The notes beneath the pieces were generated by a model that was given only the letters and a program-made list of their open reading frames with translations, made no database searches and was not told the origin of the DNA. Below are positions 46,405-56,868 of a DNA stretch of 64,000 bases, piece after piece. A program made the position numbers and the translations under genes. Each line of letters begins with the position of its first letter. The first letter of the stretch is position 1. Origin of the DNA: Massilia oculi (GTDB lineage Bacteria; Pseudomonadota; Gammaproteobacteria; Burkholderiales; Burkholderiaceae_D); assembly GCF_003143515.1 (NCBI RefSeq), contig NZ_CP029343.1:4898001-4962000 (forward strand). Direction: 5' to 3'.

Positions 46405-47594
46405 TGTGCTGCCTCCTCGGTGAAATCAAGTTCGATCGTTCCCGCCTGGCCTTCGACCGAGTGCACGGTGACGGTGTGTTCCGGGAAGCTCGGGTTGACG
46501 ATGCGGATCGTGTGCTCGCCCGGCGGCAGCGTGATGCGCCTGAGCGGCGGGCTCGCCCCGCGCGCGACGCCGTCGACGACGATCGTGCCCCAGGGCTTGA
46601 CCGCCAGCGTATAGGTCGTGCCGGCGACGGCCGCCTCGAGCGGCGTGCCCCTGGGCGCGAGCTGGACGGCGGTGGGCGGCACCGCGGCATCCGGCGCGGG
46701 CGGCGGCGCGACCGGCGCGCCGGACGCGGTTTCGTCGATCACCGGGCCCTCGAGCCGGGGGGCGGGTTCCTGGGGCAGCGCCACCAGCGGCGCCTCGGAG
46801 GCGTTGTAAGGGTCTTCGAGCGCGGGCGGCACGGACAGGGCCAGCGCGTCGCTGGAGTCGGCCTGGCGCAGCAGCGCGAACAGGGCGGCCAGGGCCGCCG
46901 CCACGACCAGCGCGGCGATGCCGATCCACAGCCAGCGCCGCGGGCGCTCGGTGGTGGCAGGGGCCGCCGCCGGGTCGGGTGCGGAACGGGTCCGGGGCAC
47001 GTGGACGGACGCAGAAGGAGGTGCAGGCGTAAGCGCCGGCGCCACCTGCGCATCGGCGGGCGCTGCCGCTTGCACGGGCGCGGCATCGTCTTCTTCCGGC
47101 GGCAGCAACGCCGCGGGTGGCGGCGCGAGCACGACGATGCCCAGCAGCTCACGCATTTGTTCGATGGTGCGCGGGCGCGCGGCCGGATCCGGGGCCAGGC
47201 AGCGGTCGATGGCCTCGATGAAGGATGCGCCATAGTCGCCGAGCGGGCGGCCGCGCAGCGGCGTGGTGGACACGAGGTCGAGCGTTACCGCATAGTGCAC
47301 CACGGCGGCCAGGTCGTGCACGTCGCGCGCCTCGATCTCGGGCAGCGCGTCGGGGTCCGGCTCTTCGTCCGAGCTGGGCAGCAGCATCGGGTCGCCCGAA
47401 TCGAGGATGAGCAGGGTGTCGGGCGTGATCAGTCGGTGCGGCATGCGCATGCCGTACTGCACCTCGAGCGATTGCAGCACCTGGCGCACGATGCGGCGGC
47501 ACCAGGCTTCGCTGACCATTTCGTGGTTGTGCTCGACGATTTCGCGGACGGTACGGCCGTCGAGCTGCTGTGCTGCGGTGTCGGGACTCATCAT
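46401..47594 (-). CDS. membrane-anchored pseudokinase-like protein with C-terminal PEGA-like domain
   Basis: A 397-residue protein. Residues 1-155 match only the C-lobe of a Ser/Thr kinase: MPHRLITPDTLLI stands where HRDLKPDN would be, so the catalytic Asp is lost, and no DFG is seen; DVHDLAAVVHYAV and CLAPDPAARPRT keep the fold. A Pro/Ala linker, one membrane helix (about 222-242, WLWIGIAALVVAAALAALFA), and a periplasmic C-terminal PEGA-like beta domain (about 325-395) follow. It overlaps tssQ by ATGA, as in T6SS-linked kinase/lipoprotein pairs. Likely a scaffold or sensor, not an enzyme. Confidence 0.7.
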   Translation of the reverse strand: MMSPDTAAQQLDGRTVREIVEHNHEMVSEAWCRRIVRQVLQSLEVQYGMRMPHRLITPDTLLILDSGDPMLLPSSDEEPDPDALPEIEARDVHDLAAVVHYAVTLDLVSTTPLRGRPLGDYGASFIEAIDRCLAPDPAARPRTIEQMRELLGIVVLAPPPAALLPPEEDDAAPVQAAAPADAQVAPALTPAPPSASVHVPRTRSAPDPAAAPATTERPRRWLWIGIAALVVAAALAALFALLRQADSSDALALSVPPALEDPYNASEAPLVALPQEPAPRLEGPVIDETASGAPVAPPPAPDAAVPPTAVQLAPRGTPLEAAVAGTTYTLAVKPWGTIVVDGVARGASPPLRRITLPPGEHTIRIVNPSFPEHTVTVHSVEGQAGTIELDFTEEAAH

Positions 47595-47633
47595 GGCATC
47601 GTGACGGACGCTGGCGCCGCGTCCGGTGAATGT

Positions 47634-47650
47634 TTATTTGTTGCAAATAA
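47634..47650. promoter_or_regulatory. 17-base palindrome upstream of the pseudokinase gene
   Basis: TTATTTG-TTG-CAAATAA is a perfect 7-base inverted repeat, 40 bases upstream of the minus-strand start at 47594. AT-rich in a GC-rich setting, it could be an operator. It could also stop transcription from dbpA, which ends at 47723, though no T run follows. Confidence 0.35.
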
Positions 47651-47722
47651 TGCCAGAATTGCGCCAGGAATGGCGCTGTCCCGCTCAACCGTGCGCGGTA
47701 GTTACAAATGCAGTGTGGGCGT

Positions 47723-49132
<1,410 letters not shown>

Positions 49133-49160
49133 GGCTAAGCCTCCAGCCGGCAGGGCCGGG

Positions 49161-49418
49161 CTATTCGGGATCGGGCGCCCAGACCGGCAGGCCGGTCAGG
49201 TCGAGTTTGTCGTCGCGCTTCCAGACGGGCAGGCCGGTGGTGTCGGTTTCTTCGAGCAGGTGCAGCTGCTCTTGCTTGAGCGCGATGCGGCGCGGACGAG
49301 GACCGGTGCGTTTGGGCGCCGGGTTCTGTTCGGGACTGGAGCCAGGCAGCACAACGAGCGGCGCGGCCGGCTCGAAGCCCGGCAGGTCGAACGTTGCGTT
49401 GTCTTTCTTGTCTCTCAT
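49161..49418 (-). CDS. small hypothetical protein with twin TGLPVW motifs
   Basis: An 85-residue, charged protein (MRDKKDNATFDLPGFEPAAP). Its last third has two TGLPVW motifs, TTGLPVWKRDD and LTGLPVWAPDPE, spaced 16 residues apart. Start taken at ATG 49418 with an AGGCAGAGG-type site; the open frame above it runs through a tRNA and is not real. It lies 28 bases upstream of dbpA. Family not recognised. Confidence 0.65.
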   Translation of the reverse strand: MRDKKDNATFDLPGFEPAAPLVVLPGSSPEQNPAPKRTGPRPRRIALKQEQLHLLEETDTTGLPVWKRDDKLDLTGLPVWAPDPE

Positions 49419-49440
49419 CCTCTGCCTTTTGTTGCCGCAG

Positions 49441-49471
49441 AAAACAAAAGCCCGGCTCGTTGAGTCGGGCT
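49441..49471 (-). terminator. terminator of tRNA-fMet
   Basis: On the minus strand AGCCCGACTC-AAC-GAGCCGGGCT, a 10-base stem with one G-T pair, is followed by TTTGTTTT. It directly follows the tRNA gene. Confidence 0.75.
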
Positions 49472-49483
49472 TCGTATCGAATT

Positions 49484-49560
49484 TGGTTGCGGGGACAGGA
49501 TTTGAACCTGTGACCTTCGGGTTATGAGCCCGACGAGCTGCCAGACTGCTCCACCCCGCG
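49484..49560 (-). tRNA. initiator tRNA-Met (CAT)
   Basis: A 77-base tRNA with anticodon CAT in CGGGCTCATAACCCG. The unpaired C1-A72 end (CGCGGGG...CCCCGCA) and three G-C pairs in the anticodon stem mark it as the initiator. CCA is encoded. Confidence 0.95.
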
Positions 49561-49667
49561 TCTGAGAACGTCAGTATAGCGCGCCTTGGCGCTAATTGCA
49601 ATCGACGGCCCTGAACCGCCGGCGCACCCGCGCAGGCGGGGGCGAGTTCAGGTGAGCCGCTAAAAAA

Positions 49668-50804
49668 TCAAGCAGCGCGCAAGCGCCACAACGATGTGAC
49701 TTCCTTCGAGCGCGCCGCATGCAGCGGATCGTCCGGATCGCTGGCGCGCGGGTGAACCGGGCGCGTGTCGTGGCGCGCCACGACTTCCAGCCCCGCGTCC
49801 GCGATCCAGCCCAGCAGCTGCTCGCGGCTGCGCAGGCCCAGGTGCTCGGCAAAATCCGACATGATCAGCCAGCCTTCGCCGCCGGGCTCCAGATGCGCTT
49901 TCAGTCCGCCGAGGAAGCCGCGCAGCATGCGGCTGTCCGGATCGTAGATCGCATATTCGATCGCCGAACTCGGTTTGCCCGGCAGCCAGGGGGGATTGCA
50001 GACCACCAAGGGTGCGCGGCCGTCCGGGAACAGGTCGGCCCGGACCACCTCGACCTGCGCGGCCAGGCCGAGGCGCGCGACGTTCTCGCGCGTGCAGCCG
50101 AGCGCCCGCGCATCCATGTCGGTGGCGATCACCTGCATCCCGCGCCGCGCCAGTACGGCGGACAGGACGCCGGTGCCGGCGCCGATGTCGAAGGCGACCT
50201 TGGCGCCGGCCGGCAGCGGCGCCTGCGCCACCAGCTCGACGTATTCGCCGCGCACCGGCGAGAACACGCCATACCATGGGTGGATGCGGTCGCCGAGCGC
50301 GGCAATCTCGACGCCCTTGCGGCGCCACTCATGGGCGCCGATCACGCCCAGCAGCTCGCGCAGCGAAGCTATATAGGGCTCGTCGGCCGGGCCATAGGCT
50401 TCCAGGCAGGCCAGGCGCGCATCCGGCGCGCGCCGCAGCGGGATGCCGTGGTCGGCCTCGAACGGGATCAGGACCATGGCAAGCAGGCGGGCGCGCTGGA
50501 GCTGGGTCAGGCGGTGGCGATGGAACGCTTCCGTCGGCGTGGCCGGCGTCCTTGGCTTGGCGCGGCGGCCGCGTTCGCCCTTGTGCTCGATACGGCGCAC
50601 CAGCGCCTGCAGCAGCTGGCGCGCATTCTGGAAGTCGCCGCGCCAGAGCAGGGCGGTGCCGTCCAGCGCCAGGCGATAGGCTGCGTCCGCGCTCATGGTG
50701 TCGTCGGCCAACACCACTTTCTTTGGTACGGGCCAGCCGCTCTCGGAACGCCACAGCGCCGAGCGCGTCTCGCCGCCTTCCACCCATTCGATGCGCGTCG
50801 TCAT
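49668..50804 (-). CDS. class I SAM-dependent methyltransferase (NPPW type)
   Basis: A 378-residue protein. The C-terminal half (about 195-340) is a Rossmann methyltransferase with VAFDIGAGTGVLSAVLA and the NPPW motif in VVCNPPWLPG, typical of enzymes that methylate nitrogen on bases or glutamine side chains (HemK, RlmF/RlmG-like). The N-terminal part (1-190) is helical and basic. Start at ATG 50804; the frame is open to 50843 but overlaps the upstream gene. Substrate not assignable. Confidence 0.82.
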   Translation of the reverse strand: MTTRIEWVEGGETRSALWRSESGWPVPKKVVLADDTMSADAAYRLALDGTALLWRGDFQNARQLLQALVRRIEHKGERGRRAKPRTPATPTEAFHRHRLTQLQRARLLAMVLIPFEADHGIPLRRAPDARLACLEAYGPADEPYIASLRELLGVIGAHEWRRKGVEIAALGDRIHPWYGVFSPVRGEYVELVAQAPLPAGAKVAFDIGAGTGVLSAVLARRGMQVIATDMDARALGCTRENVARLGLAAQVEVVRADLFPDGRAPLVVCNPPWLPGKPSSAIEYAIYDPDSRMLRGFLGGLKAHLEPGGEGWLIMSDFAEHLGLRSREQLLGWIADAGLEVVARHDTRPVHPRASDPDDPLHAARSKEVTSLWRLRAA

Positions 50805-50805
50805 A

Positions 50806-51015
50806 TCAGTGATGGTGATGCCAGGTGCCGTCGCTCGACTCAAGATAGGACTTCACGGCGTCCGGGCTGCCGGTGGCGTGACGTTTCACTTCGCCGCAAT
50901 CGCAGATGCCCTGGTAGGGCTGGATGTGCGAGCAGGCGGACACTTTCTGGAGGAAGGCTTTGACCGGCTTCGTGCACTTGGCGCACTTGAAGGTCAGGAT
51001 GCGGGCGGGCTTCAT
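50806..51015 (-). CDS. small Cys/His-rich protein, putative zinc-binding
   Basis: From ATG 51015 a 69-residue protein, MKPARILTFKCAKCTKPVKA. It has CxxC at 11-14, CDC at 38-40 and a four-histidine end (TWHHHH), so it may bind zinc. Its stop lies one base before the methyltransferase ATG, so the two are coupled. The open frame upstream to 51048 is less likely. Family not recognised. Confidence 0.6.
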   Translation of the reverse strand: MKPARILTFKCAKCTKPVKAFLQKVSACSHIQPYQGICDCGEVKRHATGSPDAVKSYLESSDGTWHHHH

Positions 51016-51091
51016 GGTTGGCGATGGTGTGAATGAAAAGAGCGGCATTTTACACCCGCCGCCCTGTCGTCCCGGCTTGGCGACCCAGGAA

Positions 51092-51121
51092 TTGACAAGA
51101 AAGAATCGTCAAACCTATACT
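51092..51121 (+). promoter_or_regulatory. promoter of the GH115 gene
   Basis: TTGACA at 51092-51097 and TATACT at 51116-51121 are 18 bases apart, a near-perfect sigma-70 promoter. A LacI-type operator overlaps the expected start point. Confidence 0.8.
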
Positions 51122-51125
51122 CGAA

Positions 51126-51139
51126 TGATCGCGCTAACA
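51126..51139 (+). promoter_or_regulatory. LacI-type operator upstream of GH115
   Basis: TGATCGCGCTAACA matches the palindrome TGTTAGCGCTAACA at 12 of 14 positions and lies 4 bases behind the -10 box. Two related sites flank the lacI-type gene at 62489 and 62626, so it is probably bound by that repressor. Confidence 0.65.
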
Positions 51140-51204
51140 CTAAATGTTATAAATTGTTATTACAGCTCGCGATGCACCATAATAAACTGGAGACAAGAAA
51201 GCTC

Positions 51205-54084
51205 ATGACACTGACACTGAAGCTGTTCAGGCGCGCCTTCGCGCCATTGACTGCGCTATGCGCGGTGCTGGCCGCGCCCTCGGCCTGGGCGCTGGGCGAG
51301 CGCCAGTTCGTCCGCTTCGACGCGAGTCCGCAAGCGGTGGTGCTGGCAGACAAAGGCCGCGCCGCGCCCCTGCTGGTCGACCCGAACGACGATGCGGGCG
51401 TGCGGCGCGCCGTCGCCGACCTCCAGGGCGACATCGCGCTGGTCTCCGGCGCCAGGCCGGTCCTCGCCAGCAACGCCGGCAGCGCGCTGGATAACGTGAT
51501 CATCGTCGGCACCCTCGGCCAGAGCGCCCTGGTCGATCGCCTCGCCGCCGAGGGCAAGATCGACGCCGCCGCCATCCGCGGCAAATGGGAGGGCTTCCTG
51601 ATCCAGGCCGTGGCCAACCCGATGCCGGGCGTGGCGCGTGCGCTGGTGGTGGCCGGCAGCGACCGGCGCGGCGCCATCTTCGGCGTCTATACCCTGTCGG
51701 AACAGATCGGCGTCTCGCCCTGGAAGTGGTGGGCCGACGTGGTCCCGGCGCGCCAGGCGACTCTGGCCGTCGCGCCCGACACCAGGGTGAGCGATGCCCC
51801 CGTGGTGCAGTACCGCGGCATCTTCCTGAACGACGAAGCGCCGGCGCTGACCAACTGGGCCAAGGAGAAGTACGGTGGCTTCAACCACCGCTTCTACGAG
51901 AAGGTATTCGAGCTCGTGCTGCGCCTGCGCGGCAACTACCTGTGGCCGGCGATGTGGCCGCCCGCCGCCTTCTATGCCGACGACCCGGAGAATGGCCGCC
52001 TGGCCCACGAGATGGGCATCATCATGGGCACCTCGCACCACGAGCCGATGATGCGCGCGCACGACGAGTGGGCCCGCTTCGGCAAGGGCGCCTGGGACTA
52101 CAGCAAGAATGCCGCCGGCCTGCAGGAGTTCTGGAAGCAGGGCCTGCGCAACTCGCATGGCCAGGACCGCGTGATCACGCTGGGCATGCGCGGCGACGGC
52201 GACGAGCCGATGTCCGAGGAAGACAACGTCGACCTGCTGCAGAAGATCGTGCGCGACCAGCGCGCGATGATCGAGAAGGATACCGGCAAGCCGGCCGGCG
52301 AAGTGCCGCAGGTGTGGGCGCTGTACAAGGAAGTGCAGGGCTATTACGAGAAGGGCATGCGCGTGCCGGACGACGTGCTGCTGCTCTGGTGCGACGACAA
52401 CTGGGCCAATATCCGCCGCCTGCCGACGCCGGAGGAACGCGCGCGTCCGGGCGGGGCCGGCGTCTACTACCACTTCGACTACGTGGGCGGCCCGCGTTCG
52501 TATAAATGGCTGAACGTGACGCCGATCCCGAAGATCTGGGAACAGATGCACCTGGCCTGGCAGTACGACGCCAAGCGCATGTGGATCGTCAACGTCGGCG
52601 ACCTGAAACCGATGGAAGTGCCGATCGAGTTCTTCCTGACCTATGCGTGGAATCCGGCGGCCTGGCCGGCCGAGCGCTTGCCGGAGTACCTGCGCCTGTG
52701 GGCCACGCGCGAGTTCGGCGCCGAGCACGCGGCGGAAATCGCCGAGCTGGTCGAGGGATACACGCGCTTCAATGGCCGCCGCAAGCCCGAGCAGCTCGCG
52801 CCGGATACCTATAGCGTGCTCAATTACGACGAAGCGGGCCGCATCGCGCGCGACTACGCCGCGCTGGCCGAGCGCGCAGCCAAGGTGGCCGCCAGGCTGC
52901 GTCCCGAACAGCGCGACGCTTTCTTCCAGCTGGTGCAGTATCCGGTCGCGGCGTCCGCCAATATGAACCAGCTGTACGTGGCGGCCGGCCTGAACCACCA
53001 TTACGCCACCCAGTTCCGCGCCACCACCAACGACATGGCCGATCGCGTGCAGGCGCTGTACAAGAACGACGTCGAACTGGCGCGGCAATACCATGCGATC
53101 GGCGGCGGCAAGTGGAACCACCTGATGTCGCAGACCCGCTTCGGCTACGTCAACTGGGAGCAGCCGCGCGCCAATGTGCTGCCGGCGGTGCATCGCATCG
53201 ACGTGCCGGCCGGCGCGAACATGTCGGTGGCGGTCGAGGGCGGCGCCAAGGCCTGGGGCGCCTATGGCCTCAAGGCGCTGGACTTGCCGACCTTCGATCC
53301 CTATGCGAAGAAATCGCACTACCTCGACATCTTCAACCGAGGCAGTGCGCCTTTCGATTACCGCATCGAATCCAGTCAGCCCTGGGTGGTGGTGAGCAAG
53401 GCGAGCGGCAAGGTGACGGGCGAGCAGCGCGTGACGGTCGATGTGCGCTGGGACAAGGTGCCGGCCGCGCCGCAGCCGGCCGTGCTGACGATCACGGGAC
53501 CGAACGATACGCGTGTGCTGGTCAACGTGCCGCTGCGCCGTGCGGACATCCCGAAAGGCGCCAAGGGCTTCGTCGAGACCGATGGCGTGGTGTCGATCGA
53601 GGCCGCCAACCACACCCGTGCGCTGGCGCCCAAGGGCCGCGAATGGCTGAAGATTCCCGGCCATGGCCGCACCGATTCGGGCGTGACGACGCTGCCAGTC
53701 ACCGCGGCGGCGCTCCATGTGAAAGACGGCATGCGTCTTGAATACGACGTCAGCACGGTCAGCAGCGGCCCGGTAAAAGTGCTGGTGACGCTGGCGCCGA
53801 CCCTGAAGTTCCAGCCGGGCGCCGGTTTCCGCTACGCCGTGTCGATCGACGACGAGGCGCCGCAGATCGTCAACGTGCATGCGGACGAGTCGGAGAAATA
53901 CTGGGAAAAGATCGTGTCGGATGGCGCGGCGGTGTTCACGACAGGGCACGTGCTGGCCAAGCCGGGCAGGCATGTGCTGAAGTTCTGGGCGCTCGATCCT
54001 GGCCTGGTGGTCCAGAAGCTGGTGATCGATGCGGGCGGCCTGAAGCCGAGCTACCTGGGGCCGCAGCAAAGCCCGCGCCTGTAA
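51205..54084 (+). CDS. GH115 family xylan alpha-1,2-glucuronidase, secreted
   Basis: Removes (4-O-methyl)glucuronic acid side chains from xylan. From ATG 51205 the product is 959 residues with a signal peptide (MTLTLKLFRRAFAPLTALCA, cleaved near WALG). GH115 features: SDAPVVQYRGIFLNDEAPAL, NYLWPAMWPPAAF, GIIMGTSHHEPMMR, FDYVGGPRSYKWLN and NPAAWPAERLPEYLRLWA, and a C-terminal beta-rich part. The open frame begins at 51154 but the signal peptide supports 51205. Expression is likely set by the operator at 51126. It faces the xylan operon tail to tail. Confidence 0.9.
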   Translation: MTLTLKLFRRAFAPLTALCAVLAAPSAWALGERQFVRFDASPQAVVLADKGRAAPLLVDPNDDAGVRRAVADLQGDIALVSGARPVLASNAGSALDNVIIVGTLGQSALVDRLAAEGKIDAAAIRGKWEGFLIQAVANPMPGVARALVVAGSDRRGAIFGVYTLSEQIGVSPWKWWADVVPARQATLAVAPDTRVSDAPVVQYRGIFLNDEAPALTNWAKEKYGGFNHRFYEKVFELVLRLRGNYLWPAMWPPAAFYADDPENGRLAHEMGIIMGTSHHEPMMRAHDEWARFGKGAWDYSKNAAGLQEFWKQGLRNSHGQDRVITLGMRGDGDEPMSEEDNVDLLQKIVRDQRAMIEKDTGKPAGEVPQVWALYKEVQGYYEKGMRVPDDVLLLWCDDNWANIRRLPTPEERARPGGAGVYYHFDYVGGPRSYKWLNVTPIPKIWEQMHLAWQYDAKRMWIVNVGDLKPMEVPIEFFLTYAWNPAAWPAERLPEYLRLWATREFGAEHAAEIAELVEGYTRFNGRRKPEQLAPDTYSVLNYDEAGRIARDYAALAERAAKVAARLRPEQRDAFFQLVQYPVAASANMNQLYVAAGLNHHYATQFRATTNDMADRVQALYKNDVELARQYHAIGGGKWNHLMSQTRFGYVNWEQPRANVLPAVHRIDVPAGANMSVAVEGGAKAWGAYGLKALDLPTFDPYAKKSHYLDIFNRGSAPFDYRIESSQPWVVVSKASGKVTGEQRVTVDVRWDKVPAAPQPAVLTITGPNDTRVLVNVPLRRADIPKGAKGFVETDGVVSIEAANHTRALAPKGREWLKIPGHGRTDSGVTTLPVTAAALHVKDGMRLEYDVSTVSSGPVKVLVTLAPTLKFQPGAGFRYAVSIDDEAPQIVNVHADESEKYWEKIVSDGAAVFTTGHVLAKPGRHVLKFWALDPGLVVQKLVIDAGGLKPSYLGPQQSPRL

Positions 54085-54093
54085 ATGCTTTCA

Positions 54094-54124
54094 TGGCGGC
54101 GCGGCACGATGTGACGCGCCGCCA
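54094..54124. terminator. bidirectional terminator-like hairpin
   Basis: TGGCGGCGCG / CGCGCCGCCA, a perfect 10-base stem with an 11-base loop, lies between the stops of GH115 (plus) and the oxidoreductase (minus). No strong T run on either side. Confidence 0.6.
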
Positions 54125-54158
54125 GTGCGGCCTGGCCAGGCCGTGAGGCGGGCCGCCG

Positions 54159-55544
54159 TTACGCCAGCTTGTAAAAGCTCTCCCACTCCTTGCGCGGCGG
54201 CGCTCCGGCGAGCAGCGCATTGGCCTGCTGGTGATTCGTGATCTGTTTGCTGACCGGATCGAAAACGAGCCTGGCGTTGACCCGCTGGGCAATGACGCCC
54301 AATGCCATCGCCTGGCACAAGGGACCCGCGACCGCAAAGTTCGAGCGGCAGGTCTCCTCTCCCATGCAGGCTTTGAGGAAATTAGCGTAGTGATTCGATG
54401 GGCTTGTCGGCACGGCGGGCAGGGCGATGTCCCGTCCGGCCGCCCCAATGATGCTCAGTTCGGATCCGTGCGTACCGCCTTTGAAGACCAGGTCGTCGCC
54501 GTAGATGATCTTTCCGGGAGGCAGCTTGGCTGCAGCGCCACTGCCTTTCGATGGCGGCGGGACGTTTGGATCGACAATGGCTTCACCGAAGTTCTGCGGC
54601 AGCGGCGGCAGGTTGTCGACACCGTCGTACCACGTCAGCTCGAGCGGCGGCAGGGCGCCGCGCTGCGGGAACCTGAATGCCAGCGTGGAGGCTTGCGGGA
54701 AGATGAAGGGACTGTAGCCGTCGAGCTTCACGGCCTCGACTTCGGTCGGCAAGCCGAGCTGGAGAAACTCATGGGCCGTGTCGAAGATATGGGCGCCCCA
54801 GTCGCCAAGCGCGCCGTTGCCGTAGTCGAACCACGATCGCCAATCGCCGTTGATATAGCCTTGATTGTATTCATGGAACTGACCGGTCGCGGTCCACCCG
54901 TTCCAGTCCAGCGTGGCCGGTATCGGCTGGCGCGGCAGATAGCCGGACACCTTCATGCCATGCCAGCGGCGCGGATTGTTCATATGCGCGGTGATGGCGC
55001 GCACGTTCTTGATGATGCCGGCGTCGACCCAGGACTTGAACTGGAAATAGTTCGCCTCGGAGTGGCCCTGGTTACCCATCTGGGCGGCCACCTTGTACTT
55101 GCGTTCGGCCGCCATCATCAGTTCAATTTCTCTAAAGCTCTGTCCCATCGGCTTCTCGCAGTAGACGTGCTTGCCCTGAGACATTGCCAACATCGCGATC
55201 GGGAAGTGCGAGAAGTCCGGCGTGCCGATACTCACGGCGTCGATACGTCCGCCCATCGCGTCGAACATCCGGCGAAAATCCTGGAAACGCGGCACTTTCG
55301 GGAACATTGCGAGGATCTCGGCCGTATGCGGCGCACCCATGTCGACGTCGCACAGCGCCACGATGTTGGCCAGCCCGGTGGCGTGCAGTTCCTTGATGAT
55401 CTGTGCGCCGCGATTGCCGATGCCGACGCAAGCCAGGTTGACCTTGCCGGCCGCCTTGGCGGCATAGGCGAACTCGGGCACGACGAGGGCGGCGAGAGCG
55501 CCCTTGACGAGGCGGCGGCGGGTCGAAGAATGCGAGTGCTGCAT
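54159..55544 (-). CDS. Tat-exported Gfo/Idh/MocA family oxidoreductase (1)
   Basis: From ATG 55544 (AAGGAG five bases before) the 461-residue product has a Tat signal STRRRLVKGALAALV, then a Rossmann NAD(P) fold (VNLACVGIGNRGAQIIKEL, with VYCEKPMG around residue 145) and a C-terminal Gfo domain with WFDYGNGALGDWGAHIFD. Such secreted paralogues oxidise sugars, often at C3, with tightly held cofactor. Last gene of the xylan operon; its paralogue lies 28 bases upstream. Substrate is inferred from context only. Confidence 0.88.
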   Translation of the reverse strand: MQHSHSSTRRRLVKGALAALVVPEFAYAAKAAGKVNLACVGIGNRGAQIIKELHATGLANIVALCDVDMGAPHTAEILAMFPKVPRFQDFRRMFDAMGGRIDAVSIGTPDFSHFPIAMLAMSQGKHVYCEKPMGQSFREIELMMAAERKYKVAAQMGNQGHSEANYFQFKSWVDAGIIKNVRAITAHMNNPRRWHGMKVSGYLPRQPIPATLDWNGWTATGQFHEYNQGYINGDWRSWFDYGNGALGDWGAHIFDTAHEFLQLGLPTEVEAVKLDGYSPFIFPQASTLAFRFPQRGALPPLELTWYDGVDNLPPLPQNFGEAIVDPNVPPPSKGSGAAAKLPPGKIIYGDDLVFKGGTHGSELSIIGAAGRDIALPAVPTSPSNHYANFLKACMGEETCRSNFAVAGPLCQAMALGVIAQRVNARLVFDPVSKQITNHQQANALLAGAPPRKEWESFYKLA

Positions 55545-55572
55545 GGAGTCTCCTTGGTCTGTCATAGGGTGC

Positions 55573-56868
55573 TTATTTGTAGTCGCCAGGCCAGGCAATC
55601 TCGCCTCCCTGGTCCATTGCGGCTTGCCCCATCAGCGCGGCAATGCCGGATCGATAGGCGTGGTCGATCATCTGCGGGATCTGCTGGTTCAGACGAATTG
55701 CGTTGGCAAACGCCGCCATCGACAGGAGGGTGCCGTCGTCACCGCCAAGGTCGCGCCGCAGCGCCTGTCCAAGCGCGTCGCTTTTGCTGTCCGCTTTCCA
55801 GCTCGGCCCGCCAATGGGAATCGTCTCCATGCTGGCGCGCTCGATACGATCGACGACGGTCTTGATGCCGGGAGCGGGCGGCGGCTGTTCCATATACATT
55901 TTTCCGCTCTCGCCTTCGATCGTGCCCCGGGAACCCAGGATCTGGATCTCCATGCCATGGTGGCGATTACTGGTGAGCGAGTCGTAGATGAACGTGACGC
56001 CATCGCGGTAGCGAAACAGCACGTTCACGTTGTCGTGCACCTCACGCTGATCTTTCCAGTGATTGATGCTGCCGTAACCGATGCAGGAGAGCGGCGCGGC
56101 GTCGAGATACCAGTTGGCAATCTGCAGATGATGCGAAGCCAGTTCCGCCATGAGTCCGGCGGACGAGGCGCGGTACAGCCGCCAGTTCAGCTTGCGTTCG
56201 AGTTCGGGGCTCGGCACCTGGCGGCGCCAATCGTTGTTGCGGTGCCAGCTCGCGCGGATCTGCGTGATGGGTCCTATCCGACCCGACCGCACGATCTCGT
56301 GTGCATGGAGGAAGGAGGCGCTGAACAAGCGCTGGTGCCCGACCTGGAATACGCGCGTGCCGCTGCTTGCCGCCCGCGCGATGGCCTTGCACTCGTCGGT
56401 GGTGAGCGCCAGGCTCTTTTCGCAGAACACATGCTTGTCGGCCGCCATCGCATTCAGGCACATGGCGGCATGCTCGTGCAGCGGCGTTGCGATCAGCACG
56501 CCATCGAGGTCCGGCATGTCGAGCAACTTGCGGTAATCGGCGAAGGCCTTCGGCTTGCCTCCCGCAAGCGCCATGGCGGCGGTCAGGTGTGGCGGGTAAT
56601 CGTCGCACAGCGCCGCCACCTCGACGCCAGGGGTCGTCAAGAGGTGTTGCAGCAGCAGTTTGCCGCGTGAGCCGGTGCCGATCATGCCAAGCCGTACGCG
56701 ATCCGATGGCGCGCCGCCCACGGGCTGCGCGCGCAATGGCGCCATCCATGGCAACCCGCTCAGCAGGCTGGAGCCGGCGATGCTCACGGCCAGTCGCGCC
56801 AGGAAGCGGCGCCGCCGGTCCGAGTCGCTGGCGGCGGTGATGGGTTCGTCGGGGAATTGTTTATTCAT
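55573..56868 (-). CDS. Tat-exported Gfo/Idh/MocA family oxidoreductase (2)
   Basis: A 431-residue product with a Tat-type start SDRRRRFLARLAVSIAGSSL, a Rossmann motif RLGMIGTGSRGKLLLQHL, HVFCEKSLALTTDE and a C-terminal domain with SAGLMAELASHHLQIANWYL. It shares the family but not close identity with the next gene. Its ATG overlaps the end of the apbE gene by 8 bases, so the two are coupled. A sugar oxidation role next to DUF1080 is likely. Confidence 0.87.
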   Translation of the reverse strand: MNKQFPDEPITAASDSDRRRRFLARLAVSIAGSSLLSGLPWMAPLRAQPVGGAPSDRVRLGMIGTGSRGKLLLQHLLTTPGVEVAALCDDYPPHLTAAMALAGGKPKAFADYRKLLDMPDLDGVLIATPLHEHAAMCLNAMAADKHVFCEKSLALTTDECKAIARAASSGTRVFQVGHQRLFSASFLHAHEIVRSGRIGPITQIRASWHRNNDWRRQVPSPELERKLNWRLYRASSAGLMAELASHHLQIANWYLDAAPLSCIGYGSINHWKDQREVHDNVNVLFRYRDGVTFIYDSLTSNRHHGMEIQILGSRGTIEGESGKMYMEQPPPAPGIKTVVDRIERASMETIPIGGPSWKADSKSDALGQALRRDLGGDDGTLLSMAAFANAIRLNQQIPQMIDHAYRSGIAALMGQAAMDQGGEIAWPGDYK

